Position numbers and translations under genes: made by a program
Notes under the pieces: generated by a model
Databases searched by the model: none
What the model was told of the DNA's origin: nothing
What the model saw: the letters and a program-made list of their open reading frames with translations, nothing else
In this document: piece after piece, positions 55,586 through 64,000 of the stretch
Layout of the letters: each line of letters starts with the position of its first letter
How positions within the stretch are numbered: position 1 is the first letter of the stretch
Source: Noviherbaspirillum suwonense
Lineage (GTDB): Bacteria > Pseudomonadota > Gammaproteobacteria > Burkholderiales > Burkholderiaceae_D
Assembly (NCBI RefSeq): GCF_900182955.1
Contig: NZ_FXUL01000021.1
Coordinates: forward strand, 1-64,000
Direction: 5' to 3'
DNA: 64,000 bases

Positions 55586-56317
55586 TCAGCCTTTCTGCCG
55601 CCTGACGGCCGCCCATTCCTCGTAGCGGGCCTTGTTCTCTTCATTGGGCGGATACAGGCCGGGCAGCGACGCGCCGGCGTCGACTTCGCCCATGATCCAG
55701 GTTTCCAGCATCTCCTGCTCCACCGCGGCAGCGACCACGTCGTCCAGCATCGCCGCGGGTATCAGCACCGCGCCATCGGCATCGACCACCACCACGTCAT
55801 TCGGAAAGACCGCGACGCCGCCGCAGCCGACCGCTTCCTGCCAGCCGACGAAGGTCAGCCCGGCGACCGACGGCGGCGCCGCGGTGCCCTGGCACCAGAC
55901 CGGCAGCGAGGTTTCCAGCACGCCCGCGACGTCGCGCACGACGCCGTCGGTGACCAGCGCGGCCACGCCGCGCTTCTTCATCCTCGCGCACAGGATGTCG
56001 CCGAAAATCCCGGCATCGGTCGTGCCCATTGCGTCGACCACCGCGATGCAGCCTTCCGGCATGGCCTCGATCGCGGCCCGGGTCGAGATCGGCGCGCTCC
56101 AGGACGCCGGCGTCGCCAGGTCTTCGCGCGCCGGCACGAAGCGCAGCGTGAACGCGCGCCCGACCAGTCGCCCATGGCCTGGCCGCAGCGGCATCGCGCC
56201 GCGCATCCAGACATTGCGCAAGCCCTTCTTCAACAGCACGGTCGTCAGCGTCGCCGTCGTGATGCCCGAGAGCACGCTGACGACACGCTCGTCCAGCGGG
56301 ATTGGTTCGATACCCAT
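55586..56317 (-). CDS. RraA-family (HMG/CHA aldolase-like) protein
   Basis: A 243-residue protein of the RraA/class II pyruvate aldolase family. Motifs: GIFGDILCARMKKRGVAALV, VTDGVVRDVAGVLETSLPVW and FPNDVVVVDADGAVLIPAAM, including the Asp and Arg that bind metal and substrate. It may cleave 4-hydroxy-4-methyl-2-oxoglutarate or related keto acids; it is longer than RraA proper (161 residues). The start at 56317 is preceded by AGGCATGTC. It is divergent from a small ORF at 56457. Confidence 0.8.
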   Translation of the reverse strand: MGIEPIPLDERVVSVLSGITTATLTTVLLKKGLRNVWMRGAMPLRPGHGRLVGRAFTLRFVPAREDLATPASWSAPISTRAAIEAMPEGCIAVVDAMGTTDAGIFGDILCARMKKRGVAALVTDGVVRDVAGVLETSLPVWCQGTAAPPSVAGLTFVGWQEAVGCGGVAVFPNDVVVVDADGAVLIPAAMLDDVVAAAVEQEMLETWIMGEVDAGASLPGLYPPNEENKARYEEWAAVRRQKG

Positions 56318-56456
56318 GACATGCCTTTCCTGGTTGGTGGTCAACACGGAAATATGCCAGCAAAACAGTTTTCGTGCATTTGCCCGATACAAAATGTCAC
56401 AGGCAGCGCGCGGCAGGCCGTCTATACTGGATTTTCTTCATGTTCAGGACACGCGA

Positions 56457-56648
56457 ATGAACGTTTGCAAGATACTGCGATTCGATCCCGCCCGGCGACG
56501 CCAGCATTTGACGGACGAGCCGCCGGCGCTGTCTGCAATGAGCAGCGACGGCGTCATGTACCTGCCCGCGGAACGGCGCCAGGCCGACGTCCACGACTGC
56601 GACGAAATGCTCGAACGCCGCCGCGAACGCCAGTCCGGCCGCGCCTGA
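56457..56648 (+). CDS. Small hypothetical protein, 63 residues
   Basis: It begins MNVCKILRFDPARRRQHLTD and ends with a charged helix rich in Arg and Glu (ADVHDCDEMLERRRERQSGR). It has no signal or recognised domain. It is divergent from the RraA-like gene and convergent with the mutase gene. Coding is suggested by the orientation and codon pattern only. Confidence 0.4.
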   Translation: MNVCKILRFDPARRRQHLTDEPPALSAMSSDGVMYLPAERRQADVHDCDEMLERRRERQSGRA

Positions 56649-56672
56649 GGCCGGGCCGGCGCCCGGATCGCG

Positions 56673-57848
<1,176 letters not shown>

Positions 57849-58097
57849 TCAATTGTCTGCATGGCAAGTGTCCCAACGTTTCCTCATTCTAGATTTAGAC
57901 CGTCCGATGCAAGTTGATTGCGAACATGAGGGTGTTTCGCGCCCGGGGGATGCAGGCTTTCCGCCATTCTGCCGGCATGCACCACAGTAAATTGCGCAGT
58001 TTGTCATCGAAACATCTGGTAACGCGGCTTACGACTCTTGCCTAGTTGTAAGTGCGTTTTTTCGGTTTAATGAGCCCATACCCACTCGGAGGTGCAT

Positions 58098-58379
58098 ATG
58101 AAAAAGCTGATCCAAATTGCTGCTGGCCTGATTACCGGCGCCACCCTGATGATGTCCGGCACCGCCGCAATGGCGCGCGATGTCGATGTCCGCATCGTCG
58201 AGCGTCCGAGCTACAACCACGGACGCCCTTACCATGCAGCGCCGCGCCACTATGGCCACTACAGCCGCTACGACCGCCACCATCGCCGTCCGGTGCCGGC
58301 AGGCGTGCGCCGCGACCGTGACGGCGACGGCGTGCCGAACCGCTTCGACGCGCGTCCGAACAACCCGCGTCGCTATTGA
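58098..58379 (+). CDS. Small exported protein with DRDGDG motif
   Basis: A 93-residue protein with a signal peptide (about 1-26), a basic His/Tyr/Arg-rich region, and the C-terminal motif DRDGDGVPNRFDARPNNP. The Asp-x-Asp-x-Asp-Gly pattern is like thrombospondin type 3 or calcium-loop motifs. CGGAGGTG lies just before the ATG. A paralogue follows at 58454. Function unknown. Confidence 0.75.
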   Translation: MKKLIQIAAGLITGATLMMSGTAAMARDVDVRIVERPSYNHGRPYHAAPRHYGHYSRYDRHHRRPVPAGVRRDRDGDGVPNRFDARPNNPRRY

Positions 58380-58397
58380 TCATCCCCGCTGAACCTG

Positions 58398-58432
58398 CCG
58401 CGGCCCGGGAAACGGCGTTTTCCGGGCCGCGG
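58398..58432. terminator. Large hairpin between the two small paralogues
   Basis: 15-base arms (58398-58412 and 58418-58432) are complementary apart from one G-T position, loop cggcg. No U-run follows, so it may be a terminator or an RNA stability or attenuation element between the two genes. Confidence 0.55.
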
Positions 58433-58453
58433 CCCATCGAACAGGAGCATGCG

Positions 58454-58657
58454 ATGAAAAAAGTGATCTTCTCGCTGGCAGCAGCCACCGTGCTGCTTTC
58501 AGGCTGTATCGCGGTGCCGTACGATGCCGGCGCCGGCTATCACCGTTCCTACGAGCGGGAGCGCTACAGCCCGCCCCCGCGGGTGTACCGCGACCGCGAT
58601 GCCGACGGTGTGCCGAACCGGTATGACCGCGCGCCGGGCAATCCTTATCGTTATTAA
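58454..58657 (+). CDS. Small lipoprotein with DRDADG motif
   Basis: A 67-residue lipoprotein: lipobox LLSGC (Cys19), Tyr/Arg-rich middle, and C-terminal RDRDADGVPNRYDRAPGNPYRY-like end that mirrors the gene upstream. AGGAG precedes the ATG. The two share the DRDxDGVPNRxD core and the NPxRY end, hence a duplication. Function unknown. Confidence 0.7.
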   Translation: MKKVIFSLAAATVLLSGCIAVPYDAGAGYHRSYERERYSPPPRVYRDRDADGVPNRYDRAPGNPYRY

Positions 58658-58736
58658 GCCGGGCAGGAACAGCGGGCAACGGAAGAAAACCGCACTTTTT
58701 TGGCGCAGCAGGCCAAAACGTTTAGGTTTTAACTGA

Positions 58737-58939
58737 TAAACCGCAATTAAATCGCCATCATTTGCAGTTTGCGATGCTAAACATGCAAATTGGTGATTTG
58801 CCATTTACTTTGAATGTGCCATTATGCTGACTACTGACTTAACCCGGCACGTTGGGAATTTCAGTAAAGCAAGGAGATGCATGTCGGCCCAGGCTTACGG
58901 CATTTTCGTATTTACTATCTTAGGAATGTGGACGCAATT
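58737..58939 (+). promoter_or_regulatory. AT-rich 5' untranslated region of the cold-shock gene
   Basis: About 200 bp AT-rich leader with the stem gcaaat/atttgc (58785-58790 and 58796-58801). Cold-shock mRNA leaders of this size often fold to control translation with temperature; that role is inferred. Confidence 0.4.
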
Positions 58940-59143
58940 ATGGCAACAGGTACTGTTAAGTGGTTCAACGACGCAAAAGGGTTTGGCTTCATTACCCCTG
59001 ATGCAGGCGGCGAAGATTTGTTTGCGCATTTTTCCGCTATCAACGCGAGCGGCTTCAAATCTCTACAAGAAGGCCAAAAGGTAACGTTCGAAGTTACCCA
59101 GGGTCCAAAAGGCAAGCAAGCTTCCAATATCCAGCCAGCCTAA
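58940..59143 (+). CDS. Cold-shock protein CspA family
   Basis: A 67-residue single cold-shock domain protein. It has both RNP motifs: KGFGFI and DLFAHF, with the aromatic surface kept. It binds single-stranded RNA and DNA and acts as an RNA chaperone. I start at ATG 58940 ([20 protein letters not shown]); an in-frame ATG at 58877 adds 21 residues not found in the family. A terminator follows. Confidence 0.95.
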   Translation: MATGTVKWFNDAKGFGFITPDAGGEDLFAHFSAINASGFKSLQEGQKVTFEVTQGPKGKQASNIQPA

Positions 59144-59184
59144 AGTAAGCCAGTCGCGTTACCACGCGGCTAGTTGACGATCAA

Positions 59185-59216
59185 AGCCTGCACCGTCCCG
59201 GTTAGCGGGCTTTTTT
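59185..59216 (+). terminator. Rho-independent terminator after the cold-shock gene
   Basis: agcctgc (59185-59191) pairs with gcgggct (59205-59211), one G-U pair, followed by five more T. Confidence 0.65.
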
Positions 59217-59230
59217 AATGCCCGCACGCT

Positions 59231-59521
59231 TTATCCCTGGCGCGGCCCCGACGGCCCGCCCCGCGGCGGCCTGCTGCGCGCGCCGGATGGCCCGGACGAA
59301 CTGCCCGGCGGGATGCCGCCGCTGGCCGGCATCACCGTCGATATCGCGTGCTTGAACACGATCTGGGTGACGTCGCCCTGCACGGCAAGCACGTAATTGT
59401 CGAAGGACTGTATGGTCCCGTGCAGCTTGATGCCGTTGACCAGGAAGATGAACACCGGCGTTTTCTCGTCGCATAGCGCCTGCAAAAACGTGGCTTGCAA
59501 TAACTGCGAAGTACGATCCAC
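59231..59521 (-). CDS. Divergent Hfq homologue, GTG start
   Basis: A 96-residue Sm-fold RNA-binding protein similar to Hfq. It starts with GTG at 59521 preceded by AAGGATTTGCC; there is no ATG upstream in a credible place. The Sm motifs are clear: [18 protein letters not shown] and FKHAIST (Sm2, Lys57 and His58). The equivalent of Gln8 is kept, but Asp9 is Ala and the rim arginines (16, 17, 19 in E. coli) are Cys17, Asp18 and Lys20. The C-terminal tail (65-96) is Pro/Gly/Arg-rich. It stands alone; the usual hflX neighbour is absent, so it is most likely a second Hfq. Confidence 0.85.
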   Translation of the reverse strand: MDRTSQLLQATFLQALCDEKTPVFIFLVNGIKLHGTIQSFDNYVLAVQGDVTQIVFKHAISTVMPASGGIPPGSSSGPSGARSRPPRGGPSGPRQG

Positions 59522-59800
59522 GGCAAATCCTTCACAAAAAGGCACCAGGTAGCACAGATCTGTGCAGCGACGCGTCCGGCGCATGCTGATTAGTCCACAA
59601 GAGTCCGGCAAGGTTCTACGCCTTCTCCGCAAATGCGGGCGAAATTGGCGCGGGAAGGCGTTGCGCGCGAAATACATGGCCGGCCTGGAACAAAAGCAAT
59701 GGCTGGATTCGTTAACGCCAGGCCCATTCCGCTGATACAATCTTTCCCAAAAGAATCTTTAACCGGAATAACCTTTCCTGAACTTGCACACAAGGCGGCA

Positions 59801-62677
59801 ATGCAGCGATCCACGATGAATCTTCCCGGCCTGCCTGACGTGCCCGATGCACCCGACGCGCCCGAAGCGCCGCAGCCGGCGCCGGCCAACCTGCCCGCCG
59901 CCCATCCGCAGCAGGTGAAGACCCTGGTGTGGATGAGCGACGTGAATGACGTGATCGTCTACCTGTCGCGCAGCATCGCCCACCTGTTTGAGCTGGGCAA
60001 TGTGCTGTCGGTCGGCATGTACACCAGTTTCATCCATCCGGACGACAGGGCGCGGGTGGCCGATATCTTCGACCGGGCCAAGGCAGCGCGCGAGGAATGC
60101 CAGGCGGATTACCGCGTCTGTGCGCCCGACGGCAGCCTGCGCTGGGTTACCGGCTCGGGCGCGCCGCGCTTTTCCGCGGACGGCGAGTTTCTTGGCTATG
60201 CCGGTGCGCTGATCGACGTCACCGACCATTACGATGCGCTCGAACGCCTGGCCAAGAGCGAGGCCAGCCATCGCATGCTGACCGAGAACAGCCAGGACCT
60301 GATCAGCCAGCACGCGGCCAACACCGGCATGTTCCAGTACGCGTCGCCAGCCTTCCAGCGCGTGCTCGGCTATGCGCCGTCCGAACTGGTGAATCGCATC
60401 AGCATCTATTCGCATGTGCATCCGGACGATGTGCGCGTGATCCGCGAGGAACTGCAGCGCCAGGCCGAACGCGCCGACGACAGTCGCGTGATCGAGTTCC
60501 GCGTCCGGCATAAGGACGGGCACATGGTGTGGATGGGCACCAGCGTCAAGCTGCTGGTCAACCCGACGACCAACGAAAGGCTGGGCTCGGTCGCCGTGTC
60601 GCGCGACATCACGCACGAAGTCCAGACCGCCGAAAAACTGGCGCAGCTGGCGGCCGAGAACAAGGCGCTGGTCGAGAACTCGCTGGACATCATCGTGCTG
60701 CTGGACCGGGACGGGCGCTTCCTGCGGGTCAACGAGGCGTCGCTGCCGGTGCTGGGCTACCTGCCCGAGGAAATGCTGGGCAGGCGCTACGCCGACCTGC
60801 TGCATGCCGACGAAGTGGACCGGGTCGGTGCGGTCAACGCCGGCCTGCGCAGCGGCCAGAACACGATCAGGGACTTCGAGAGCCGCTGGCGGCGCAAGGA
60901 CGGGCGATACATCCACCTGTCGCTGGCGGTGCGCTGGTCCGAGGAAAACCAGCTGATGTATGCGACCGCGCGCGACGTCACCGAGCGCATCGAGGCCCAG
61001 AAACGGACGCGCGACAGCGAGCAGCGTTTCCGCGAAGTGATCGAAATGACGCCGGCCGGCTACGTGCTCGCCGACGGCAGCGCGACCATACTCGACGTCA
61101 ATCCGGCGCTGTGCGCCATCTCCGGCTATGCCAGGGAAGAGCTGATCGGCCAGGGCGTGGCGCGGCTGTTCGCCTACTGCCCGTGGCTGGGCGTTGTGAC
61201 CGCGACGCACGGACCGACATCGACCCATGGCATGGAATCGGTGCTGCGGCACAAGCAGGGCAACGAGGTCTACGTGCTGTTCAACGGCAGCGTCAAGCGC
61301 GACGCCGACGGCAAGGCGCAGCTGATGACCGGGCTGCTGACCGACATCACCGCCCGCAAGGAAGCGGAAAGCCGGCTGCAGCGGCTGGCTACCCACGACA
61401 CCCTGACCGGCCTGCCGAACCGGACGCTGCTCAACGAGCGGGTCCAGCAGATGCTCGATGCCGGGCCGCGCAACATGCCAGTCGCCATCATGTTCATCGA
61501 CCTCGACCGGTTCAAGGAAGTCAATGACTCGTTCGGCCATGAGCCGGGCGATGTGCTGCTGCGGGAGGTCGCGCGCCGGCTCGGACGCGCGCTGCGGCCG
61601 AGCGACGTGATCGCCCGCCTGGGCGGCGATGAATTCGTGGTGGCCGCGTATTGTTCCGACGGCACGGTCTCGGCAGCCAGCATCGCCGAGAAACTGCTCG
61701 CGACGCTGGCGTCGCCGATCGACATCGGCGCCCAGGAAGTGGTGATCGGCGCGTCGATCGGCATCAGCATGTTTCCCGAGCATGCGCGCACCAAGGAACT
61801 GCTGTTCCAGAGCGCCGACACCGCGATGTACCGGGCCAAGGCCGGCGGGCGCAACGGCTACTGCTTCTTCGCGGCCGAGATGACGGTGGAGGCGCGCACC
61901 CGGATGACGCTTGAGCTGTCGCTGCGGCATGCGCTGGCGCGCGAGGAGTTCGTGCTGCACTACCAGCCCCGCATCGACCTCGGCACCATGGCCATCGTCG
62001 GCATGGAAGCGCTGATCCGCTGGAACCACCCGGAACTGGGCCAGGTGTCGCCGATGCAGTTCATCCCGATCGCGGAGGAAACCGGGCTGATCGAGGCGAT
62101 CGGGCAATGGGTGCTGCTGGAGGCGTGCATGCAGACCCGGCGCCTGATGGACTGGTCGGGCCGCCCGCTGTGCATCTCGGTCAACCTGTCGGCGCGGCAG
62201 CTCAAGTGCCGGGACATCGTCGACCAGGTGCGCGACGCGCTCGACCGCTCGGGCCTGCCGGCGCCGCTGCTGGAACTCGAACTGACCGAGAGCGCGCTGA
62301 TCGAGGACATCGAGCATTCGGCGCGGCTGCTGAAGGAATTGAAGGGACTGGGCATCCGGCTGGCCGTGGACGACTTCGGCACCGGCTATTCGGGCCTGGC
62401 CTACCTGCGCCGCTTCCCGCTCGACGTGCTGAAGCTGGACCGGTCCTTCGTGCTGCAGCAGGACGAGAACGACCATAACTTCGACTTCATCAAGGCCTTC
62501 GTCGACATGGCCCATGCGCTGAAACTGTCGGTGGTGGCGGAAGGGGTGGAGACCAGCGACACGCTGCAGTTCCTGCGCAATGCGGACTGCGACGAAGCGC
62601 AGGGCTATTTTCTGGCCAAGCCGCTGTCGCTCTCGGATTTCGAAGCCTACCTGTCGCGGCTGCCGCGCATCGCGTAG
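59801..62677 (+). CDS. Multi-PAS GGDEF-EAL protein
   Basis: A 958-residue cytoplasmic c-di-GMP enzyme. It has several PAS/PAC domains: about 50-150 (VWMSDVNDVIVYLSRSIAHL), 170-290, 300-420 and 430-560, followed by GGDEF (about 575-725) and EAL (about 745-955). GGDEF is intact (RLGGDEFVV) with an I-site RPSD five residues upstream; EAL is intact (GMEALIRWNHPELGQ and DDFGTGYSGL). Output could be synthesis or breakdown of c-di-GMP. No membrane segment is seen. I chose the start at 59801 because AAGGCGGCA precedes it; the region upstream is open but looks non-coding. Confidence 0.9.
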   Translation: MQRSTMNLPGLPDVPDAPDAPEAPQPAPANLPAAHPQQVKTLVWMSDVNDVIVYLSRSIAHLFELGNVLSVGMYTSFIHPDDRARVADIFDRAKAAREECQADYRVCAPDGSLRWVTGSGAPRFSADGEFLGYAGALIDVTDHYDALERLAKSEASHRMLTENSQDLISQHAANTGMFQYASPAFQRVLGYAPSELVNRISIYSHVHPDDVRVIREELQRQAERADDSRVIEFRVRHKDGHMVWMGTSVKLLVNPTTNERLGSVAVSRDITHEVQTAEKLAQLAAENKALVENSLDIIVLLDRDGRFLRVNEASLPVLGYLPEEMLGRRYADLLHADEVDRVGAVNAGLRSGQNTIRDFESRWRRKDGRYIHLSLAVRWSEENQLMYATARDVTERIEAQKRTRDSEQRFREVIEMTPAGYVLADGSATILDVNPALCAISGYAREELIGQGVARLFAYCPWLGVVTATHGPTSTHGMESVLRHKQGNEVYVLFNGSVKRDADGKAQLMTGLLTDITARKEAESRLQRLATHDTLTGLPNRTLLNERVQQMLDAGPRNMPVAIMFIDLDRFKEVNDSFGHEPGDVLLREVARRLGRALRPSDVIARLGGDEFVVAAYCSDGTVSAASIAEKLLATLASPIDIGAQEVVIGASIGISMFPEHARTKELLFQSADTAMYRAKAGGRNGYCFFAAEMTVEARTRMTLELSLRHALAREEFVLHYQPRIDLGTMAIVGMEALIRWNHPELGQVSPMQFIPIAEETGLIEAIGQWVLLEACMQTRRLMDWSGRPLCISVNLSARQLKCRDIVDQVRDALDRSGLPAPLLELELTESALIEDIEHSARLLKELKGLGIRLAVDDFGTGYSGLAYLRRFPLDVLKLDRSFVLQQDENDHNFDFIKAFVDMAHALKLSVVAEGVETSDTLQFLRNADCDEAQGYFLAKPLSLSDFEAYLSRLPRIA

Positions 62678-62866
62678 AGGGCGACGCCGGCCGCCATGAC
62701 CGCTTGCCCCGGATCAAGCGCCGCGGCGCCCCGGCGTCGGCGGACCGGCCGCGCGGGTTAAAATCCACGGCGCGCCGTCGGGCCGCAGGCGCCGGCAGCG
62801 ACCGGCGGCCCGGTTGCCCCGATGACGGTCCGACCCCGAATCCAACCGCAAGAAAAGGCCAGCAAA

Positions 62867-63667
62867 ATGCGACTTCTGACATACCGGGCGCGCACTGCGC
62901 GCCGTCTTTCCGCAATGGCTGTGGCTGCGGCGATGCTGCTTGCCGGCTGCGCATCGACCAGTCCGTCGGCGCCGTCCGCCGCGCCACTGGCCGCCGACAG
63001 GATCAGCGCCGTCATCGCCAGCCCGGACCGGCGCGCGGCCGACCGCACCAATGACATGCGGCGCAAGCCGGCGCAGATGCTGGCATTCATCGGCGTGCGC
63101 CCCGGCATGACCGCGCTCGACATTTCCGCCGGCGGCGGCTACACCAGCGAACTGCTGGCGCGCTCCGCCGGGCCGGGCGGCCGGGTCTATGCGCAGGTCG
63201 CGCCGCGCAACGGCGGCGCGCCGCCCTCCTTCGCCACGCTGTCGGAACGCGCAAAGAACCTGAGCAGCGGCAATATCGTGCCGGTGCTGCTGCCCTACGA
63301 CGACCTGGTCGCGGCCGAGATACCGGCCCGGACGCTGGATGTCGCCACGCTGATGTTCAACTACCACGACCTCGGCGCGATGGGGGTGGACCGCACCGTG
63401 ATGAACCGCTCGGTGTTCAATGCGCTGAGGCCGGGCGGCGTCTACGTGGTGGCCGACCATGCGGGCCGGCCCGGCACCGGGGCCAGCGAGGGCTCGACGC
63501 TGCATCGCATCGAGGCCGACTTCGTCCGGCGCGAGGTCGAGGCCGCCGGATTCAAATTTGCGGAAGAAGGCAGCTTCCTGCGCAATCCGGCCGACCCGCG
63601 CGACCGCGAGACGCCCGAAGGCGGCCAGCCCAAGGATGAGTTCGTGCTGAAATTCGTCAAGCCCTGA
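62867..63667 (+). CDS. Lipoprotein-type class I SAM methyltransferase
   Basis: A 266-residue protein with an N-terminal lipoprotein signal: basic start, hydrophobic AMAVAAAMLLAGC with lipobox LAGC (Cys27). The rest resembles a class I methyltransferase: ALDISAGGGYTSELLARSAG at the SAM loop, DLVAAEIPARTLDVATLMFN and a PGGVYVVADHAGRPG strand. An upstream ATG at 62822 would add 15 residues without signal features. Export of a SAM enzyme to the periplasm is odd because SAM is not known to occur there; such genes recur in proteobacteria and are of unknown function. Confidence 0.7.
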   Translation: MRLLTYRARTARRLSAMAVAAAMLLAGCASTSPSAPSAAPLAADRISAVIASPDRRAADRTNDMRRKPAQMLAFIGVRPGMTALDISAGGGYTSELLARSAGPGGRVYAQVAPRNGGAPPSFATLSERAKNLSSGNIVPVLLPYDDLVAAEIPARTLDVATLMFNYHDLGAMGVDRTVMNRSVFNALRPGGVYVVADHAGRPGTGASEGSTLHRIEADFVRREVEAAGFKFAEEGSFLRNPADPRDRETPEGGQPKDEFVLKFVKP

Positions 63668-63769
63668 ATCGGGACGACGCATGCCGGCATCGGCGCCTGA
63701 CGAACCGCGGAACGGCGAGCGTCATGCGCCCGGAACGGCGGCCGCCATCCGGCGCGCCGCCGCGCCTGC

Positions 63770-64000
63770 TCAGCTGCTGTACGAGCAGGTCTTCACGACG
63801 CCGAACAGCGGATCGCCGAAATAGCTGTTGTCGCAGGTGACGGGGCCGGTGACGGTCTTGTAGGTATAGACGTTGTTCGCCCCGTAGCGCACCTGGCGCG
63901 TGCCGCTGAACGAGCAGCTGCCATTTTCGACTGCGCACTGGGTCCAGCCGGCCGCTGCCTGGGCAGGCGCGGGCGCAGGCGCCGGCGCCGGTGCAGGCGC
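63770..64000 (-). CDS. 3' end of a secreted protein gene with Ala-Pro linker (partial)
   Basis: The frame is open to the right edge (76 visible residues) and ends in TGA at 63772-63770. The edge-proximal part is an Ala-Pro repeat linker, then about 60 residues with WTQCAVENGSCSFSGTRQVR, YGANNVYTYKTVTGPVTCDN and FGDPLFGVVKTCSYSS. The Cys pattern and FGDP motif match small C-terminal carbohydrate-enzyme-associated domains of secreted hydrolases. The start lies outside the window. The catalytic domain cannot be known. Confidence 0.7.
   Translation of the reverse strand, partial: APAPAPAPAPAPAQAAAGWTQCAVENGSCSFSGTRQVRYGANNVYTYKTVTGPVTCDNSYFGDPLFGVVKTCSYSS

Noticed and set aside
59759-62515. A 918-codon minus-strand frame over the multi-PAS protein
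   Set aside because: The plus-strand protein has intact GGDEF and EAL motifs; the other frame is shadow.

Overview
The window is 64 kb of dense, GC-rich chromosome from a Gram-negative, aerobic, motile-type betaproteobacterium. The closest fit by gene content is the Oxalobacteraceae (Massilia, Herbaspirillum or Noviherbaspirillum type). This placement is inferred from gene families and base composition, not from an rRNA gene; I see no rRNA, tRNA, CRISPR array, transposase or prophage block. Most of the window looks like ordinary chromosome with good operon structure.

Layout. 0-9 kb: a membrane diguanylate cyclase, an RlpA-like exported protein, a glycine-rich DUF937-like protein, a carboxymuconolactone decarboxylase-family protein, a HipBA-type toxin-antitoxin pair, a 498-residue low-complexity protein of unknown function, and a lower-GC stretch (about 7.0-9.1 kb) with an unknown protein, a small HTH regulator with a palindromic upstream site, and a 33-codon ORF. 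9-11 kb: a methyltransferase, an exported unknown protein and an enoyl-CoA hydratase. 11.4-18.2 kb (minus strand): a quinol-oxidase operon cyoABCD, then a SURF1 assembly factor and a RegB/RegA redox two-component system, all overlapping. 18.3-27.3 kb: an MFS transporter, an exported M20 peptidase, a 1379-residue CheB-CheR-PAS-kinase-receiver fusion, an SDR oxidoreductase and an exported unknown protein.

27.3-37.0 kb (minus strand) is an organosulfur-scavenging island: tauD-tauABC-like genes, then sbp-ssuE-ssuADCB. Together they would import sulfate, alkanesulfonates and taurine-like compounds and release sulfite with SsuD/SsuE and TauD. 37.2-41 kb: an ABC binding protein and a flavin monooxygenase, divergent from a MarR regulator with a palindrome in the shared promoter, and a DUF3237 protein. 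41-44 kb: a TonB-dependent receptor behind a DUF2946 gene, possibly copper-related. 44-47 kb: a DUF2868/DUF3482 membrane GTPase pair.

47-64 kb: an M16C metalloprotease, an AsmA-like protein, two large GGDEF-EAL proteins, an RraA-family protein, a lone UDP-galactopyranose mutase, two small exported paralogues with an Asp-rich calcium-type motif, a cold-shock protein, a solitary divergent Hfq homologue, a lipoprotein-type methyltransferase, and the 3' end of a secreted protein with an Ala-Pro linker at the right edge.

The items most worth follow-up are the Hfq homologue that lacks the rim arginines, the receiver domain whose phospho-acceptor Asp is Glu, the cyo-SURF1-regBA operon, the telomere-like TTGGGG repeat inside the unknown 498-residue gene, the HTH gene with its perfect palindrome, and the large inverted repeat at 31.3 kb.
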